A stretch of DNA of 46,667 bases from Clostridiales bacterium GWD2_32_19 (GCA_001795385.1 MGOU01000021.1:142149-188815); one strand, 5' to 3'; shown: positions 39,108 to 46,667, counted from the first letter of the stretch. Notes: a model not told the origin generated them from the sequence alone. Program-made: numbers and translations.

Positions 39108-39458
39108 TTAATCTGCTTTATAGTCTTCTCTTCCTTCAACTTTCCCTAATTGTCTTTCTATGTTATGTAATTGTTTTTCATGAATAACATCAAATATATC
39201 ATTTTCAAATCCTAATCTAATGATAAGATCAAGCCATATCAAGAATACATCACCAAGCTCTTCTTTTATCTTAGTTTCATCCTCTTGTTCAGGTCTCTTC
39301 CAATACTTATAGTTTATAGCTCTATTAACTTCATCTGTTTCTCCAACAATATATGCCATGTAACTCATAATCATATCTCTACGATCCCTAAACTCATATC
39401 TATGTTTATCCATATGTTGTTTTACTTCTTTTTGTCTTTCTATTAACTTATTTATCAT
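39108..39458 (-). CDS. MazG-like nucleotide pyrophosphohydrolase
   Basis: All-alpha NTP pyrophosphohydrolase of about 116 residues. The metal-binding pattern is visible as two acidic clusters, ETDEVNRAI and EELGDVFLIWLDLI, the ExxE/ExxD signature of MazG and dCTPase/dUTPase relatives. It should cut a (d)NTP to (d)NMP and pyrophosphate. I start it at the ATG at 39458, with GAGGTGA six bases upstream. Its place in a cassette with a dCMP-type ThyA homologue and dCMP deaminase makes dCTP or dUTP likely substrates; this is inference. Confidence 0.85.
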   Translation of the reverse strand: MINKLIERQKEVKQHMDKHRYEFRDRRDMIMSYMAYIVGETDEVNRAINYKYWKRPEQEDETKIKEELGDVFLIWLDLIIRLGFENDIFDVIHEKQLHNIERQLGKVEGREDYKAD

Positions 39459-39478
39459 TACGCTCACCTCAATTAAAT

Positions 39479-40366
39479 TTATATTATTTTTACTTTATTT
39501 ACCCAGTCTTTTATAGTATCAGTTTTAATATTCATATTTCCCGTTCCGATTCCAATACTATTTCCTTTCCGCACTTCTCCACCGTGATAATCTGTACCAC
39601 CTGAAATATAAAGATTATTTTGGCTACAGAATCGAACTAAAAACTCTGACTCTTCATCAGTAAATGTTGAATGGTAACATTCTATTCCATCCAACTTATG
39701 CTCGAAAAACAATTCTTTTAGAAATATATCCATATCGTATATTTTGTATTCACACGGATGAGCTAAAAACAGTAATCCTCCATCTTCCTTTACTAATTGA
39801 ATAAGCTCACCTAAGCTTGGGAAAATGTTTCTTTCACCTATATACCAAACATCCTCTTCATTACTTCTATATTTTCTATAAAAAACCTCCAAGTTATTCC
39901 ACGCATCTTCAGGAAATTTATCTTTATTCTCTTCATACTTACAGATTTCCATAAGTAATATGTTAGATGATGATCTAACTTCATTAGATTTTAGCAATAC
40001 ATCTTTGTCATATTTAATATTTAAGTCATTACAAACCTTAATTCCCCTCAAAATTTCTTCTAACACTTGTCTTTTCTTAACTTCTATAGAGAATTTTTTC
40101 TCACACCAATTATTTACTTTTTCATACTCTATTCCATAGCATAAAACTTCTATGTTTAACCCCTTAAAGGTAGTTTGCATCTCACAACCAGCTATTATTT
40201 TTCCACTATATATTTTTCTATTTTTTTCTATTTCAAAATACGCCTGACATGTATCATGATCTGTAATAGATATATATTCCAATTTCAAATCTTCTGCCAT
40301 TTTTAAAATCTCACTTGGTGTATTACATCCGTCAGAGCATTTTGTATGTATATGCAAATCTATCAT
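39479..40366 (-). CDS. PHP-domain phosphoesterase
   Basis: Metal-dependent phosphoesterase of the PHP family, of the type that includes 3',5'-nucleoside bisphosphate phosphatase and RNase AM. Metal motifs are in order: DLHIHTKCSDG, ITDHDT, AGCEMQ, LAHPCEY and GGTDYHGG. A helical insert separates the third and fourth motifs. The start is the ATG at 40366 (295 residues), preceded by GAGGTGA; the longer reading to 40417 overlaps dfrA. A nucleotide-phosphatase role would suit the cassette but the substrate is unproved. Confidence 0.9.
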   Translation of the reverse strand: MIDLHIHTKCSDGCNTPSEILKMAEDLKLEYISITDHDTCQAYFEIEKNRKIYSGKIIAGCEMQTTFKGLNIEVLCYGIEYEKVNNWCEKKFSIEVKKRQVLEEILRGIKVCNDLNIKYDKDVLLKSNEVRSSSNILLMEICKYEENKDKFPEDAWNNLEVFYRKYRSNEEDVWYIGERNIFPSLGELIQLVKEDGGLLFLAHPCEYKIYDMDIFLKELFFEHKLDGIECYHSTFTDEESEFLVRFCSQNNLYISGGTDYHGGEVRKGNSIGIGTGNMNIKTDTIKDWVNKVKII

Positions 40367-40376
40367 TACACTCACC

Positions 40377-40862
40377 TCAAATTCTTTTATAAACCACCCA
40401 CACGAATGAATATTCACCTTTTATAGACTCTTTTGTAGCCTGTACATTTTCTATTTCCCATTCATCTCCTATGTCAGGAAAGAAAGTGTCTGCAAGGAAT
40501 TCGTGAAATATATGTGTTATATAAAGTTTATCTGCATAAGGCATGAATTGTTCATAAATAGACTGCCCTCCACATATAAATACATCACTTTTTGTAGTTT
40601 TTCGTGCTAGTTCTAATACATCTTCTATGTTATTATATACTACAGCACCTTCAAAGTTTAAATTTTCTCTTGTGAGTATTATGTTTTCTCTATCTTTCAA
40701 AGGTTTTTGTGGAAGGCTCTCATATGTTTTTCTACCCATTACAACTATATTGTCTTTTGTAATGTTTTTAAAGTATTGTAAATCTTCTTTTATGTATGCT
40801 AATAGTTTATTATCCTTGCCTATTCCATTATGATTGTCTATGGCAACAATAATATTTATCAT
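40377..40862 (-). CDS. folA: Dihydrofolate reductase
   Basis: Reduces dihydrofolate to tetrahydrofolate with NADPH. The start is typical (INIIVAIDNHNGIGKDNKLL), followed by VVMGRKTYESLP, ILTRE and FICGGQSIYEQFMPY, with the substrate-binding acidic residue in the KEDLQYF helix. The length of 161 residues is normal. Its ATG overlaps the thyA-like stop by four bases, so the two are translationally coupled. A DHFR is needed when the folate cofactor is oxidised, as in methylation by ThyA, but not in simple hydroxymethylation. That matters for the activity of the neighbour. Confidence 0.96.
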   Translation of the reverse strand: MINIIVAIDNHNGIGKDNKLLAYIKEDLQYFKNITKDNIVVMGRKTYESLPQKPLKDRENIILTRENLNFEGAVVYNNIEDVLELARKTTKSDVFICGGQSIYEQFMPYADKLYITHIFHEFLADTFFPDIGDEWEIENVQATKESIKGEYSFVWVVYKRI

Positions 40863-41689
40863 ATAGATACCTCAAATTTAGGTATATCTGGTCCTGCTAC
40901 ATAGTCAGTCAATATAAAATCTTCATGTTTAAAATCGTAAAAGTTCTTTATATCTGGATTAAGTGAAAACTTTGGTGCTGGAAATTCTTTAGCCTCCAAT
41001 AATTTTTCAGCCGATGGTACATGTCTATCATATATATGACAATCAGCGATAACATGAAGCAGCTTACCTGGCTTTAATCCTGTTACCTGTGCAATCATAT
41101 GAATTAATACGGCATGTTGCACGACATCCCAATTACCTGCTGCTAACATATCTGCTGATCTTTGATTTAATATAGCATTTAATTTATCTCCTACAACATT
41201 AAATGTCATAGAGTATACACATGGATATATTCCCATTTCGTGTAAGTCTTGATGAACATATGTATTTGTTATTATTCTTCGAGAATATGGATTGTTTTTT
41301 AAATCATATATTACTCTATCAACCTGGTCAAATTCCCCTTCTTTATATTTATGTTTTATGCCTAGTTGATATCCATATGTTTTTCCTATTGATCCTTTTT
41401 CATCAGCCCAGCTATCCCATATTCTTAAATTAAAATCATTTATATTATTAGATTTCTTCTGCCACATCCATAGTAATTCTTCAATTACTGATTTAAGATT
41501 TATAGGCCTTATTGTCAATAGTGGAAATTCTTTAGATAAATCATACTCATTAACTACACCAAAAAGCTTTTTAGTATATGCCCTAGTCCCATCTGGCCAA
41601 TTACCTCTAACATTTTCACCTGTCGTGTCAAAGCCTTCTTCAAGTATTTTCCTACAAGTATCTTTGTATATTTTATCTACCATACTCAT
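40859..41689 (-). CDS. thyA: ThyA-family pyrimidine methylase with Asn-to-Asp at the base-selecting site
   Basis: Thymidylate synthase fold, 276 residues. Catalytic Cys157 (IYPCVYS), phosphate-binding Arg177 and Asp180 (NQRSAD), His218/Tyr220 (CHIYDRH), Glu71 and the folate-binding tryptophans are present. Thymidylate synthases have an Asn after the phosphate loop (Escherichia coli Asn177) that reads dUMP; here it is Asp188 in AAGNWDVVQHA, coded GAT at 41126-41128. Asp at this position is found in phage dCMP hydroxymethylase, and the engineered change shifts thymidylate synthase to dCMP. I infer dCMP as substrate, giving 5-methyl- or 5-hydroxymethyl-dCMP; ordinary dTMP synthesis is the alternative. 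GGAGATG precedes the ATG, which overlaps the upstream stop by four bases. Confidence 0.9.
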   Translation of the reverse strand: MSMVDKIYKDTCRKILEEGFDTTGENVRGNWPDGTRAYTKKLFGVVNEYDLSKEFPLLTIRPINLKSVIEELLWMWQKKSNNINDFNLRIWDSWADEKGSIGKTYGYQLGIKHKYKEGEFDQVDRVIYDLKNNPYSRRIITNTYVHQDLHEMGIYPCVYSMTFNVVGDKLNAILNQRSADMLAAGNWDVVQHAVLIHMIAQVTGLKPGKLLHVIADCHIYDRHVPSAEKLLEAKEFPAPKFSLNPDIKNFYDFKHEDFILTDYVAGPDIPKFEVSI

Positions 41690-42798
41690 AATTCAACATC
41701 TCCTTTAAAGTTTTCTAACAAACTCGGATTATACTTTTCTGCATATTCACACAAAGCTTTAAGTGCAGTTTCATCATTAATATCTGGTATAGTCTCACTC
41801 ATATTATTAACTTCAGTACCAGCACTCTCAAATAAATTTGTCGCAGCCTTTGAAAAATCCAAATCATAATATTTATATGACATTGCACTAACACTTGTAA
41901 TTCCTGATTGAAGAACTACTTGAGCACATTTTTCGCAAGGATAAAGTGTTACATATAACGAATAATCATTTAACATACCTCTGTTATTAACAAGTGCATC
42001 TATACATGCATTTACTTCACCATGAACAACATATGGAGCTTTAGTATCTAAATAAGCACCTTCTCTATTCCAAGTAAAGTCTGATTCATCGCATTGATCA
42101 GGAAACTTATTCCAACCAATTCCTACTATTTCTCCCTTTTTATTAACTATAACCGTTCCTGTTTTAGTACTAGGGTCTTTACTAAAATTTTGTGATACAA
42201 TATACGCCGCATTCATATAAGTTTCTCTACTCATCATTTTCATACACTCCTTTTTATGATTATTTGATTTTGATATATCTATTCCTTTTAACTCATTATA
42301 TATTTGTTCACATATTACATCTCTGTTTTCTTCTGTCAAGGTCAATATTTTGATTCCTTCCATCTCTTTTATCAAATCAACTTTTTCATGTTCATTCTGA
42401 AATATAATCCCAAATATAGTCTTATCACTTTTTATAATATCCCCAACAATACTTAAAAATTGATCTGACATCAGCTCCATTGGACCAATCTCATCAATTA
42501 CAAAAATTTTATCATTATCTATCTCTTTTTTAAAATATGGCACTATAACATTATTAAAGCTTTCAATATCTACACCATATCTACCTACTCTTGAATCTGT
42601 ATCAAATTTAACATCAGACATTCGACATCTAGTATCATCTAAAGTCGTACAATCAAATCCAACTCTCTCTCCATTTTCCCTAATTTCTTCTGTATAAAAC
42701 CCAACGCATTTCTCCCTTCCAATTTTCTCAATTATCTTTAGTAAACAAGTTGTTTTACCAACTCCAGGTTTTCCTGTAATAAATATTTTGAGGGACAT
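41686..42798 (-). CDS. NTPase (THEP1-like) fused to dCMP deaminase
   Basis: Two enzymes in one 370-residue frame. Residues 1 to about 175 form a THEP1/NTPCR-type nucleoside triphosphatase with P-loop GKPGVGKTT and Walker B FVIDEIGPMEL. Residues from about 186 form a dCMP deaminase with zinc and catalytic residues His259/Glu261 (HGEVNAC) and Cys288/Cys291 (YPCEKC). The join, at about residue 175-186, carries a ribosome site (AAAGGAG) followed by in-frame ATGs at 42243 and 42237, so the deaminase may also be made alone. It heads the cassette, 44 bp after pta. The deaminase should convert dCMP, and perhaps 5-methyl-dCMP, to dUMP or dTMP. Confidence 0.92.
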   Translation of the reverse strand: MSLKIFITGKPGVGKTTCLLKIIEKIGREKCVGFYTEEIRENGERVGFDCTTLDDTRCRMSDVKFDTDSRVGRYGVDIESFNNVIVPYFKKEIDNDKIFVIDEIGPMELMSDQFLSIVGDIIKSDKTIFGIIFQNEHEKVDLIKEMEGIKILTLTEENRDVICEQIYNELKGIDISKSNNHKKECMKMMSRETYMNAAYIVSQNFSKDPSTKTGTVIVNKKGEIVGIGWNKFPDQCDESDFTWNREGAYLDTKAPYVVHGEVNACIDALVNNRGMLNDYSLYVTLYPCEKCAQVVLQSGITSVSAMSYKYYDLDFSKAATNLFESAGTEVNNMSETIPDINDETALKALCEYAEKYNPSLLENFKGDVEL

Positions 42799-42842
42799 CT
42801 TCTATACACACCTTCCTAATCCGCATTGTACTTATTGTCGCA

Positions 42843-43832
42843 TCATGCCTGAGCCTGCACAGCCGTTATCGCCACCACTCCTACTACATCCATCGCACTA
42901 CATCCGCGCGACAGGTCATTCACTGGCTTTGCTATTCCTTGCGTTATAGGTCCGTAAGCTTCAGCTTTTGCAAGTCTTTGTACTAACTTGTATCCTATAT
43001 TACCTGAATCTAAGTCAGGGAATACAAGTACATTTGCATTTCCTGCTACTTTACTGTCTGGTGCTTTTGATTTAGCTACACTGGCTACTAGAGCTGCATC
43101 TAACTGTAGTTCCCCATCTAGATTAAGTTCTGGGTATTTTTCGTTTCCAATTTTAGTAGCTTGCACCACTTTATCTACATCAGGATGGCTTGCACTTCCT
43201 TTGGTAGAGAATGATAACATAGCAACATTTGCCTTTTTATCTAATAAATATTCAAAAGACTTTGAAGAACTATAAGCTATCTCTGCAAGTTCATCTGCTG
43301 TTGGGTTTGGATTTAAACCACAATCTGCAAAAATGAATTTTCCATCTGCTCCATATTCTGAGTTGGGCACATCCATCACAAAGAAGGCTGATACTAGCTT
43401 GGTTCCTGGTGCTGTTTTAAGTATCTGTAAAGCTGGCCTTAATGTATCGGCTGTAGAATGTATAGCTCCAGATACCATACCATCTGCTTCCCCTTGTTTT
43501 ACTAGCATTACACCAAAATATACCGGATCTTTTAGTAGGCTTCTTGCTTCATCTTGGGTCATACCTTTATTTTTTCGTATCTCCACGAGTGTATTTACAT
43601 ATTCATCTATATGTTCAAAATTATTATTGTCTATTATCTTTACACTTTCAATGTTTAATCCGTTTGCATTTTTATATACTTCATCTGGATTTCCAATTAA
43701 TATAATATTAGCTATACCTTCTTTTAGCAAAATCTCAGTTGCCTCAAGTATTCGTCTATCATATGATTCAGGCAGTACGATTACTTTTTTGTTTTGCTTT
43801 GCCTTTTCTTTAATTTCTTCCAAAAAACTCAC
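42843..43832 (-). CDS. pta: Phosphate acetyltransferase
   Basis: Makes acetyl phosphate from acetyl-CoA for ackA. PTA/PTB family landmarks are visible: KKVIVLPESYDRRILEA at the N-terminus, DGMVSGAIHSTADTLRPAL and GPITQGIAKPVNDLSRG near the C-terminus. The start is GTG at 43832, eight bases after GGAGG, giving 329 residues, the usual size for the short bacterial Pta. An upstream in-frame TTG at 43865 would include the ribosome site. It has its own promoter, and the nucleotide cassette follows after only 44 bp, so read-through is likely. Confidence 0.97.
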   Translation of the reverse strand: MSFLEEIKEKAKQNKKVIVLPESYDRRILEATEILLKEGIANIILIGNPDEVYKNANGLNIESVKIIDNNNFEHIDEYVNTLVEIRKNKGMTQDEARSLLKDPVYFGVMLVKQGEADGMVSGAIHSTADTLRPALQILKTAPGTKLVSAFFVMDVPNSEYGADGKFIFADCGLNPNPTADELAEIAYSSSKSFEYLLDKKANVAMLSFSTKGSASHPDVDKVVQATKIGNEKYPELNLDGELQLDAALVASVAKSKAPDSKVAGNANVLVFPDLDSGNIGYKLVQRLAKAEAYGPITQGIAKPVNDLSRGCSAMDVVGVVAITAVQAQA

Positions 43833-43894
43833 AAAAACGCCTCCTAAATTATTTTTAGTTCGCAATTTAAAATTAAATTTTCAATCTTTATCAC

Positions 43895-43923
43895 ATTATA
43901 ACCATAATTCTCCAAAAAAACAA
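43895..43923 (-). promoter_or_regulatory. Promoter of pta
   Basis: On the minus strand TTGTTT (43923-43918), 17 bp and TATAAT (43900-43895). The -35 lies inside the terminator hairpin of the upstream gene. Confidence 0.75.
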
Positions 43924-43954
43924 GAGAAAAATCAAACTTTTTTCTTGTTTTTCT
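43913..43954. terminator. Terminator after ylzJ
   Basis: AAAAACAAGA and TCTTGTTTTT arms with A/T-rich inner pairing form a hairpin on the minus strand, ending in a T-run that overlaps the pta -35. Confidence 0.65.
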
Positions 43955-43982
43955 CCTAGGTTTTTAAATTGTTTTTATACTT

Positions 43983-44022
43983 TCGGGGACAATCCCTGAA
44001 TGTAAGGAACCGACCCCTTGAT
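43983..44022. repeat. GGGAC-type hairpin repeat, copy 3
   Basis: GGGGACAATCCCTGAA and AAGGAACCGACCCCTTGA arms, related to copies at 116 and 20080. It ends ten bases past the ylzJ stop. Confidence 0.75.
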
Positions 44023-44031
44023 TATACAATA

Positions 44032-44241
44032 TTATTTATTTTCAAATATCTGCTCTTTGATAACTTTTCCTGGTTGGAACTCTTTTTTTAAATATACTTT
44101 AGGATCTGTAGAAATTACCCTTACAATCTTATTTCCCCCATCATCCATTTTCATATACTGAACTATTTGCCCTTTGTACTCAGCTTCTTCAGTTTTTAAT
44201 ACCGCATCATCCATTGAATTTATACCTATATTTTCGCTCAT
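44032..44241 (-). CDS. ylzJ: YlzJ-like protein
   Basis: A 69-residue protein matching the YlzJ-like family mainly by position and size. In Bacillus subtilis ylzJ also follows tepA. The sequence is soluble, with a short beta-rich centre ([21 protein letters not shown]). Its ATG overlaps the tepA stop by four bases, so the two are coupled. Its function is unknown. In Bacillus the next gene is spoIIIE/ftsK, which is absent here; pta follows instead. Confidence 0.8.
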   Translation of the reverse strand: MSENIGINSMDDAVLKTEEAEYKGQIVQYMKMDDGGNKIVRVISTDPKVYLKKEFQPGKVIKEQIFENK

Positions 44242-44888
44242 GTGGCATCCCTACTTTCTATATTATTCTTATTCTCATTTATCAGTTCCTTAAGTTTCTC
44301 CATTGCTCTATCTAGTCCTCCAACTTCATTTATTATACCTTCCTTTACTGCTTGCTCACCTATTATTACAGTCCCAACATCTTTTGCTATATTGGCAGTA
44401 TCTAATATAAGTTGCTTAAGTCTCTCTTTAGTTATCTTAGATTTTCTTGTGACGAACTCTATTATTAAATCTTGCATCTTATCAAAGTATTCAAAAGTTT
44501 GCTGAACTCCAATCACTGTGCCATTCATTCTTATAGGATGTAAAGTCATAGTACTGGTTGGTGATATAAATGAATAGTTAGATGCAACGGCAAGCGGTAC
44601 ACCTATTGAGTGTCCTCCTCCAAAAACGATTGACACAACAGGTTTACCTAGACTACTTAACATTTCGGATATGGCAAGTCCAGCTTCCACATCCCCACCC
44701 ACAGTATTTAAAACCACCAAAAGACCTTTTATTTTATCATTTTGATTTATAGCAACCAACTGGGGTATAACATGTTCATATTTTGTAGTTTTGTTTTGAG
44801 GTGGCAACATTACATGTCCCTCTATTTGACCAACTATAGTAAGGCAATGTATTTCACTAGTTTTATCCTCATCCTTTTTATTTTCCAC
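44238..44888 (-). CDS. tepA: ClpP-like serine protease TepA
   Basis: ClpP/crotonase-fold protease called translocation-enhancing protein TepA in Bacillus, where it is tied to protein export and sporulation. The fold signature is [17 protein letters not shown]; the likely nucleophile Ser is in [11 protein letters not shown] and the His in [10 protein letters not shown]. It has no signal peptide. The start is probably GTG at 44888, seven bases after GGAGA; a TTG at 44894 is too close to that site. It is followed by ylzJ with a four-base overlap. Confidence 0.9.
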   Translation of the reverse strand: MENKKDEDKTSEIHCLTIVGQIEGHVMLPPQNKTTKYEHVIPQLVAINQNDKIKGLLVVLNTVGGDVEAGLAISEMLSSLGKPVVSIVFGGGHSIGVPLAVASNYSFISPTSTMTLHPIRMNGTVIGVQQTFEYFDKMQDLIIEFVTRKSKITKERLKQLILDTANIAKDVGTVIIGEQAVKEGIINEVGGLDRAMEKLKELINENKNNIESRDAT

Positions 44889-45033
44889 AAGCAACTCTCC
44901 TTTGTATAAACTTTTTTTATAGTATTTACAATAAAAATATTTTTAAACTTTTAAAAATTTTTTATTGTTTTATAATACGAAAAATAAAAATAAAAAGTAA
45001 TTTTATTTTTAACGCATTTATTTCCATGCTCTA

Positions 45034-45066
45034 AAAACGAGATTTCTTCGTGCCTCGCAATGACAA
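45034..45066. repeat. Decayed fragment of the composite palindromic repeat
   Basis: ACGAGATTTCTTCGTGCC followed by TCGCAATGAC matches the right inner arm of the element at 19902, with point changes. Confidence 0.6.
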
Positions 45067-45091
45067 AAACGGAGGAATTTCCTACTAAACA

Positions 45092-45117
45092 AAAGAAGAG
45101 CATCTCTGCTCTTTTCA
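45092..45117 (-). terminator. Terminator after the aspartokinase gene
   Basis: On the minus strand AAAAGAGCA, a GAGA loop and TGCTCTTCTTTT lie about 15 bp past the stop. Confidence 0.8.
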
Positions 45118-45131
45118 TGGTTTACTGACCT

Positions 45132-46328
45132 CTAAATCCCAAATTCTCTATGAAGTTCATTAACTGCAATCTTCAAATCTTCTCTTCTTATCAAAATAGC
45201 TATTGTTGCAAGTGAATCTACTGTTTGTAATATCTCCACTTTATGTCTTTTTAAACTTTTTATAACTTTATTCATTACTCCAGGAACTCCACTGATTTTA
45301 TTTCCTATAATGGTTACTTTGGCACAATCTTCATTAAGAACATAATCTAAGCTGTATTTATCTAAAATTTCTTTCATCTTTTTTACATTTTCTTTATTTA
45401 TTATAAAAGCCTTCTTATCTATATACACATTTATCATATCTATACTTATCATATTCTCTGCCATTTCTTCAAAAATCTCTTCATTATATAAATTGTTTTC
45501 GTTTATTATTACTTGTGCTCTATCAGATAAACTCGCTATTCCAGTAATCAGTTTATCATCCATGTTATCAGCATCTTTTATATGTTTATATGTTATCTTT
45601 GTACCTTCATGATTACTAAAAGTGTTTTTTATCTTCATTTCTATGTTTGCACGCCTTACGATATCTACTGCTTTAGGATGTATAACCTTAGAACCATTGT
45701 CTGCTAATTGAAATACCTCATTGTAACCTATTTCATCTATAATCCTCGCTGTATCACATATTTTAGGATCAGCAGTCATGAGTCCATCCACATCTGTATA
45801 TATTTCTACATAGTTAGCCTCTATCGCTTCCGCAACTATGCTGGCAGTCGTATCACTTCCACCTCTACCTAAAGTAGTTATGTCTCCATCTTGTGTTACA
45901 CCTTGAAAACCAGCTATTACTGGTATGATACCTTGATCGAGTAGTTTAGTAATCCTTTGCGAATAAACCTTTATTGTTTCTGCATTTCCAAAATTATTAT
46001 CCGTTATTATTCCTGCTTGAGTGCCAGTAAGTGCCATTGCTTTATATCCTTTTTTATTAAGTAATGTAGCAAATATTACCGCAGATATAGTCTCACCACA
46101 TGACATAATCAAATCTAAATCTCTTTTATTTATGTTCACATCTATTTCATTAACCAAATTTATAAGCGTATCCGTAGCATAAATATCACCTTTACGTCCT
46201 ATAGCAGACACTACTACAGCAACTCTATTACCTGCATTAAATGTTTCAATTACTTTTTCAGTCGCCTTCTGCCTAGCCTCTCCAGTCTTCAAAGAGGTTC
46301 CACCAAACTTTTGAACAATTATTGACAT
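45132..46328 (-). CDS. dapG: Aspartokinase
   Basis: Phosphorylates aspartate, the first step to lysine, threonine, methionine and diaminopimelate or dipicolinate. The kinase domain starts with IIVQKFGGTSL and includes GFQGVTQDGDITTLGRGGSDTTA. Two C-terminal ACT domains (from about residue 265) bind the feedback inhibitor. The 398 residues suit a monofunctional class. Its neighbour tepA matches the Bacillus dapG-dapA-tepA block, so DapG is the closest match; dapA is missing here, and LysC is the alternative. GGGGG precedes the ATG. Confidence 0.93.
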   Translation of the reverse strand: MSIIVQKFGGTSLKTGEARQKATEKVIETFNAGNRVAVVVSAIGRKGDIYATDTLINLVNEIDVNINKRDLDLIMSCGETISAVIFATLLNKKGYKAMALTGTQAGIITDNNFGNAETIKVYSQRITKLLDQGIIPVIAGFQGVTQDGDITTLGRGGSDTTASIVAEAIEANYVEIYTDVDGLMTADPKICDTARIIDEIGYNEVFQLADNGSKVIHPKAVDIVRRANIEMKIKNTFSNHEGTKITYKHIKDADNMDDKLITGIASLSDRAQVIINENNLYNEEIFEEMAENMISIDMINVYIDKKAFIINKENVKKMKEILDKYSLDYVLNEDCAKVTIIGNKISGVPGVMNKVIKSLKRHKVEILQTVDSLATIAILIRREDLKIAVNELHREFGI

Positions 46329-46360
46329 ACAAAAACCCCCATCATTTAAATCCTATAGTT

Positions 46361-46389
46361 ATTATACCACATATTATAATTTTATGTAA
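46361..46389 (-). promoter_or_regulatory. Promoter of the aspartokinase gene
   Basis: On the minus strand TTACAT (46389-46384), 17 bp and TATAAT (46366-46361). Confidence 0.82.
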
Positions 46390-46473
46390 TAACTAAATTT
46401 TTGTGAGGTTATTATATTTTTGTATTGATGTTAAAATTGTATATCTTCTGGATGATTAGTTCTTTAATGGAAT

Positions 46474-46583
46474 GAATTCTCCCCGTAGCAAAGCTGTGGG
46501 GTATCTATTTGTCATTGCGAGCATCTTTTTGCGAAGCAATCTCTCCTTTAGCTTAAGTACAAGATTGCTTCGTACTTCGCAAT
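46474..46583. repeat. Composite palindromic repeat, interrupted copy
   Basis: Nearly identical to 19902-20011 (a few substitutions), including the CCCCG hairpin and both inner arms. The match stops abruptly after CGCAAT at 46583, and unrelated hairpin-rich sequence follows. Confidence 0.85.
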
Positions 46584-46667
46584 CACCAACCACCACTTCA
46601 AGTGGTGGTTTGACATTGACCCTAACAAGGGTCTTTGTGCTTGCTAGCCTGAAAGGCTGTGTCGAAA
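46584..46667 (-). mobile_element. Probable IS200/IS605-type element end, running off the window
   Basis: Three hairpins follow one another: AACCACCACTT/AAGTGGTGGTT (46588-46610), GACCCT/AGGGTC (46618-46633) and AGCCT/AGGCT (46646-46658). Subterminal imperfect palindromes without inverted-repeat ends are typical of IS200/IS605 elements, and the start coincides with the break in the flanking repeat. If this is the right end, tnpB and its omega-RNA would read on the minus strand from beyond the window. No transposase is visible here. Confidence 0.5.

Overview
This AT-rich window looks like chromosome from an endospore-forming, low-GC Clostridia-class Firmicute. The gene orders are Firmicute-typical: spoVM / rpmB / yloU / fakA, dnaG-rpoD, hrcA-grpE-dnaK-dnaJ behind a CIRCE element, and dapG-type aspartokinase next to tepA-ylzJ. 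It also has a T-box leader, an SLH-type surface protein and pta/ackA. Nearly all genes are on the minus strand. The plus-strand exceptions are a small membrane protein (3257), rpmB (6145) and an mTERF-like protein (25085). I see no rRNA, tRNA or CRISPR array.

Layout by coordinate. 158-3106: T-box leader, HD-domain protein and aspS. 3257-6598: a two-TM protein, fakA and yloU, rpmB, a 21-codon spoVM and a 52-codon membrane gene. 6714-9797: dnaG-rpoD. 10043-10564: an anchored secreted protein of unknown function. 10664-19782: the HrcA/CIRCE heat-shock operon, with an unknown 102-codon gene inside it and two tandem pepF copies between dnaK and dnaJ. 19811-20117: repeats only. 20126-24944: cyclophilin lipoprotein, HAD phosphatase, coiled-coil membrane protein, metallophosphoesterase, radical SAM protein and tsaE. 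25031-25810: the mTERF-like gene with its own strong promoter. 25832-28804: tex and a pseudouridine synthase. 28928-32398: two paralogous response regulators and a receiver-kinase hybrid. 32566-36720: a large Ig-like/SLH surface protein. 36896-43832: ackA and pta, separated by a six-gene nucleotide cassette. 44032-46328: ylzJ, tepA and aspartokinase. 46474-46667: a palindromic repeat interrupted by what looks like an IS200/IS605-type end running off the window.

The most interesting region is the cassette at 38474-42798: an NTPase/dCMP-deaminase fusion, a ThyA homologue, dihydrofolate reductase, a PHP phosphoesterase, a MazG-like pyrophosphohydrolase and a methyltransferase. The ThyA homologue has Asp where thymidylate synthases have the Asn that selects dUMP. 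Asp at this site is the signature of dCMP-specific relatives. With DHFR and a dCMP deaminase in the same operon, this raises the possibility of a methylate-first route (dCMP to 5-methyl-dCMP to dTMP). This is inference from sequence and context.

Other notable points are the bacterial mTERF-like helical-repeat protein with prolines about every 34 residues, spoVM and its partner small gene, and a hairpin repeat found 8-10 bp after three different stop codons. A perfect 28-bp palindrome also lies at the start of the pepF transcript. No database search was possible; family calls come from recognised motifs and gene order.
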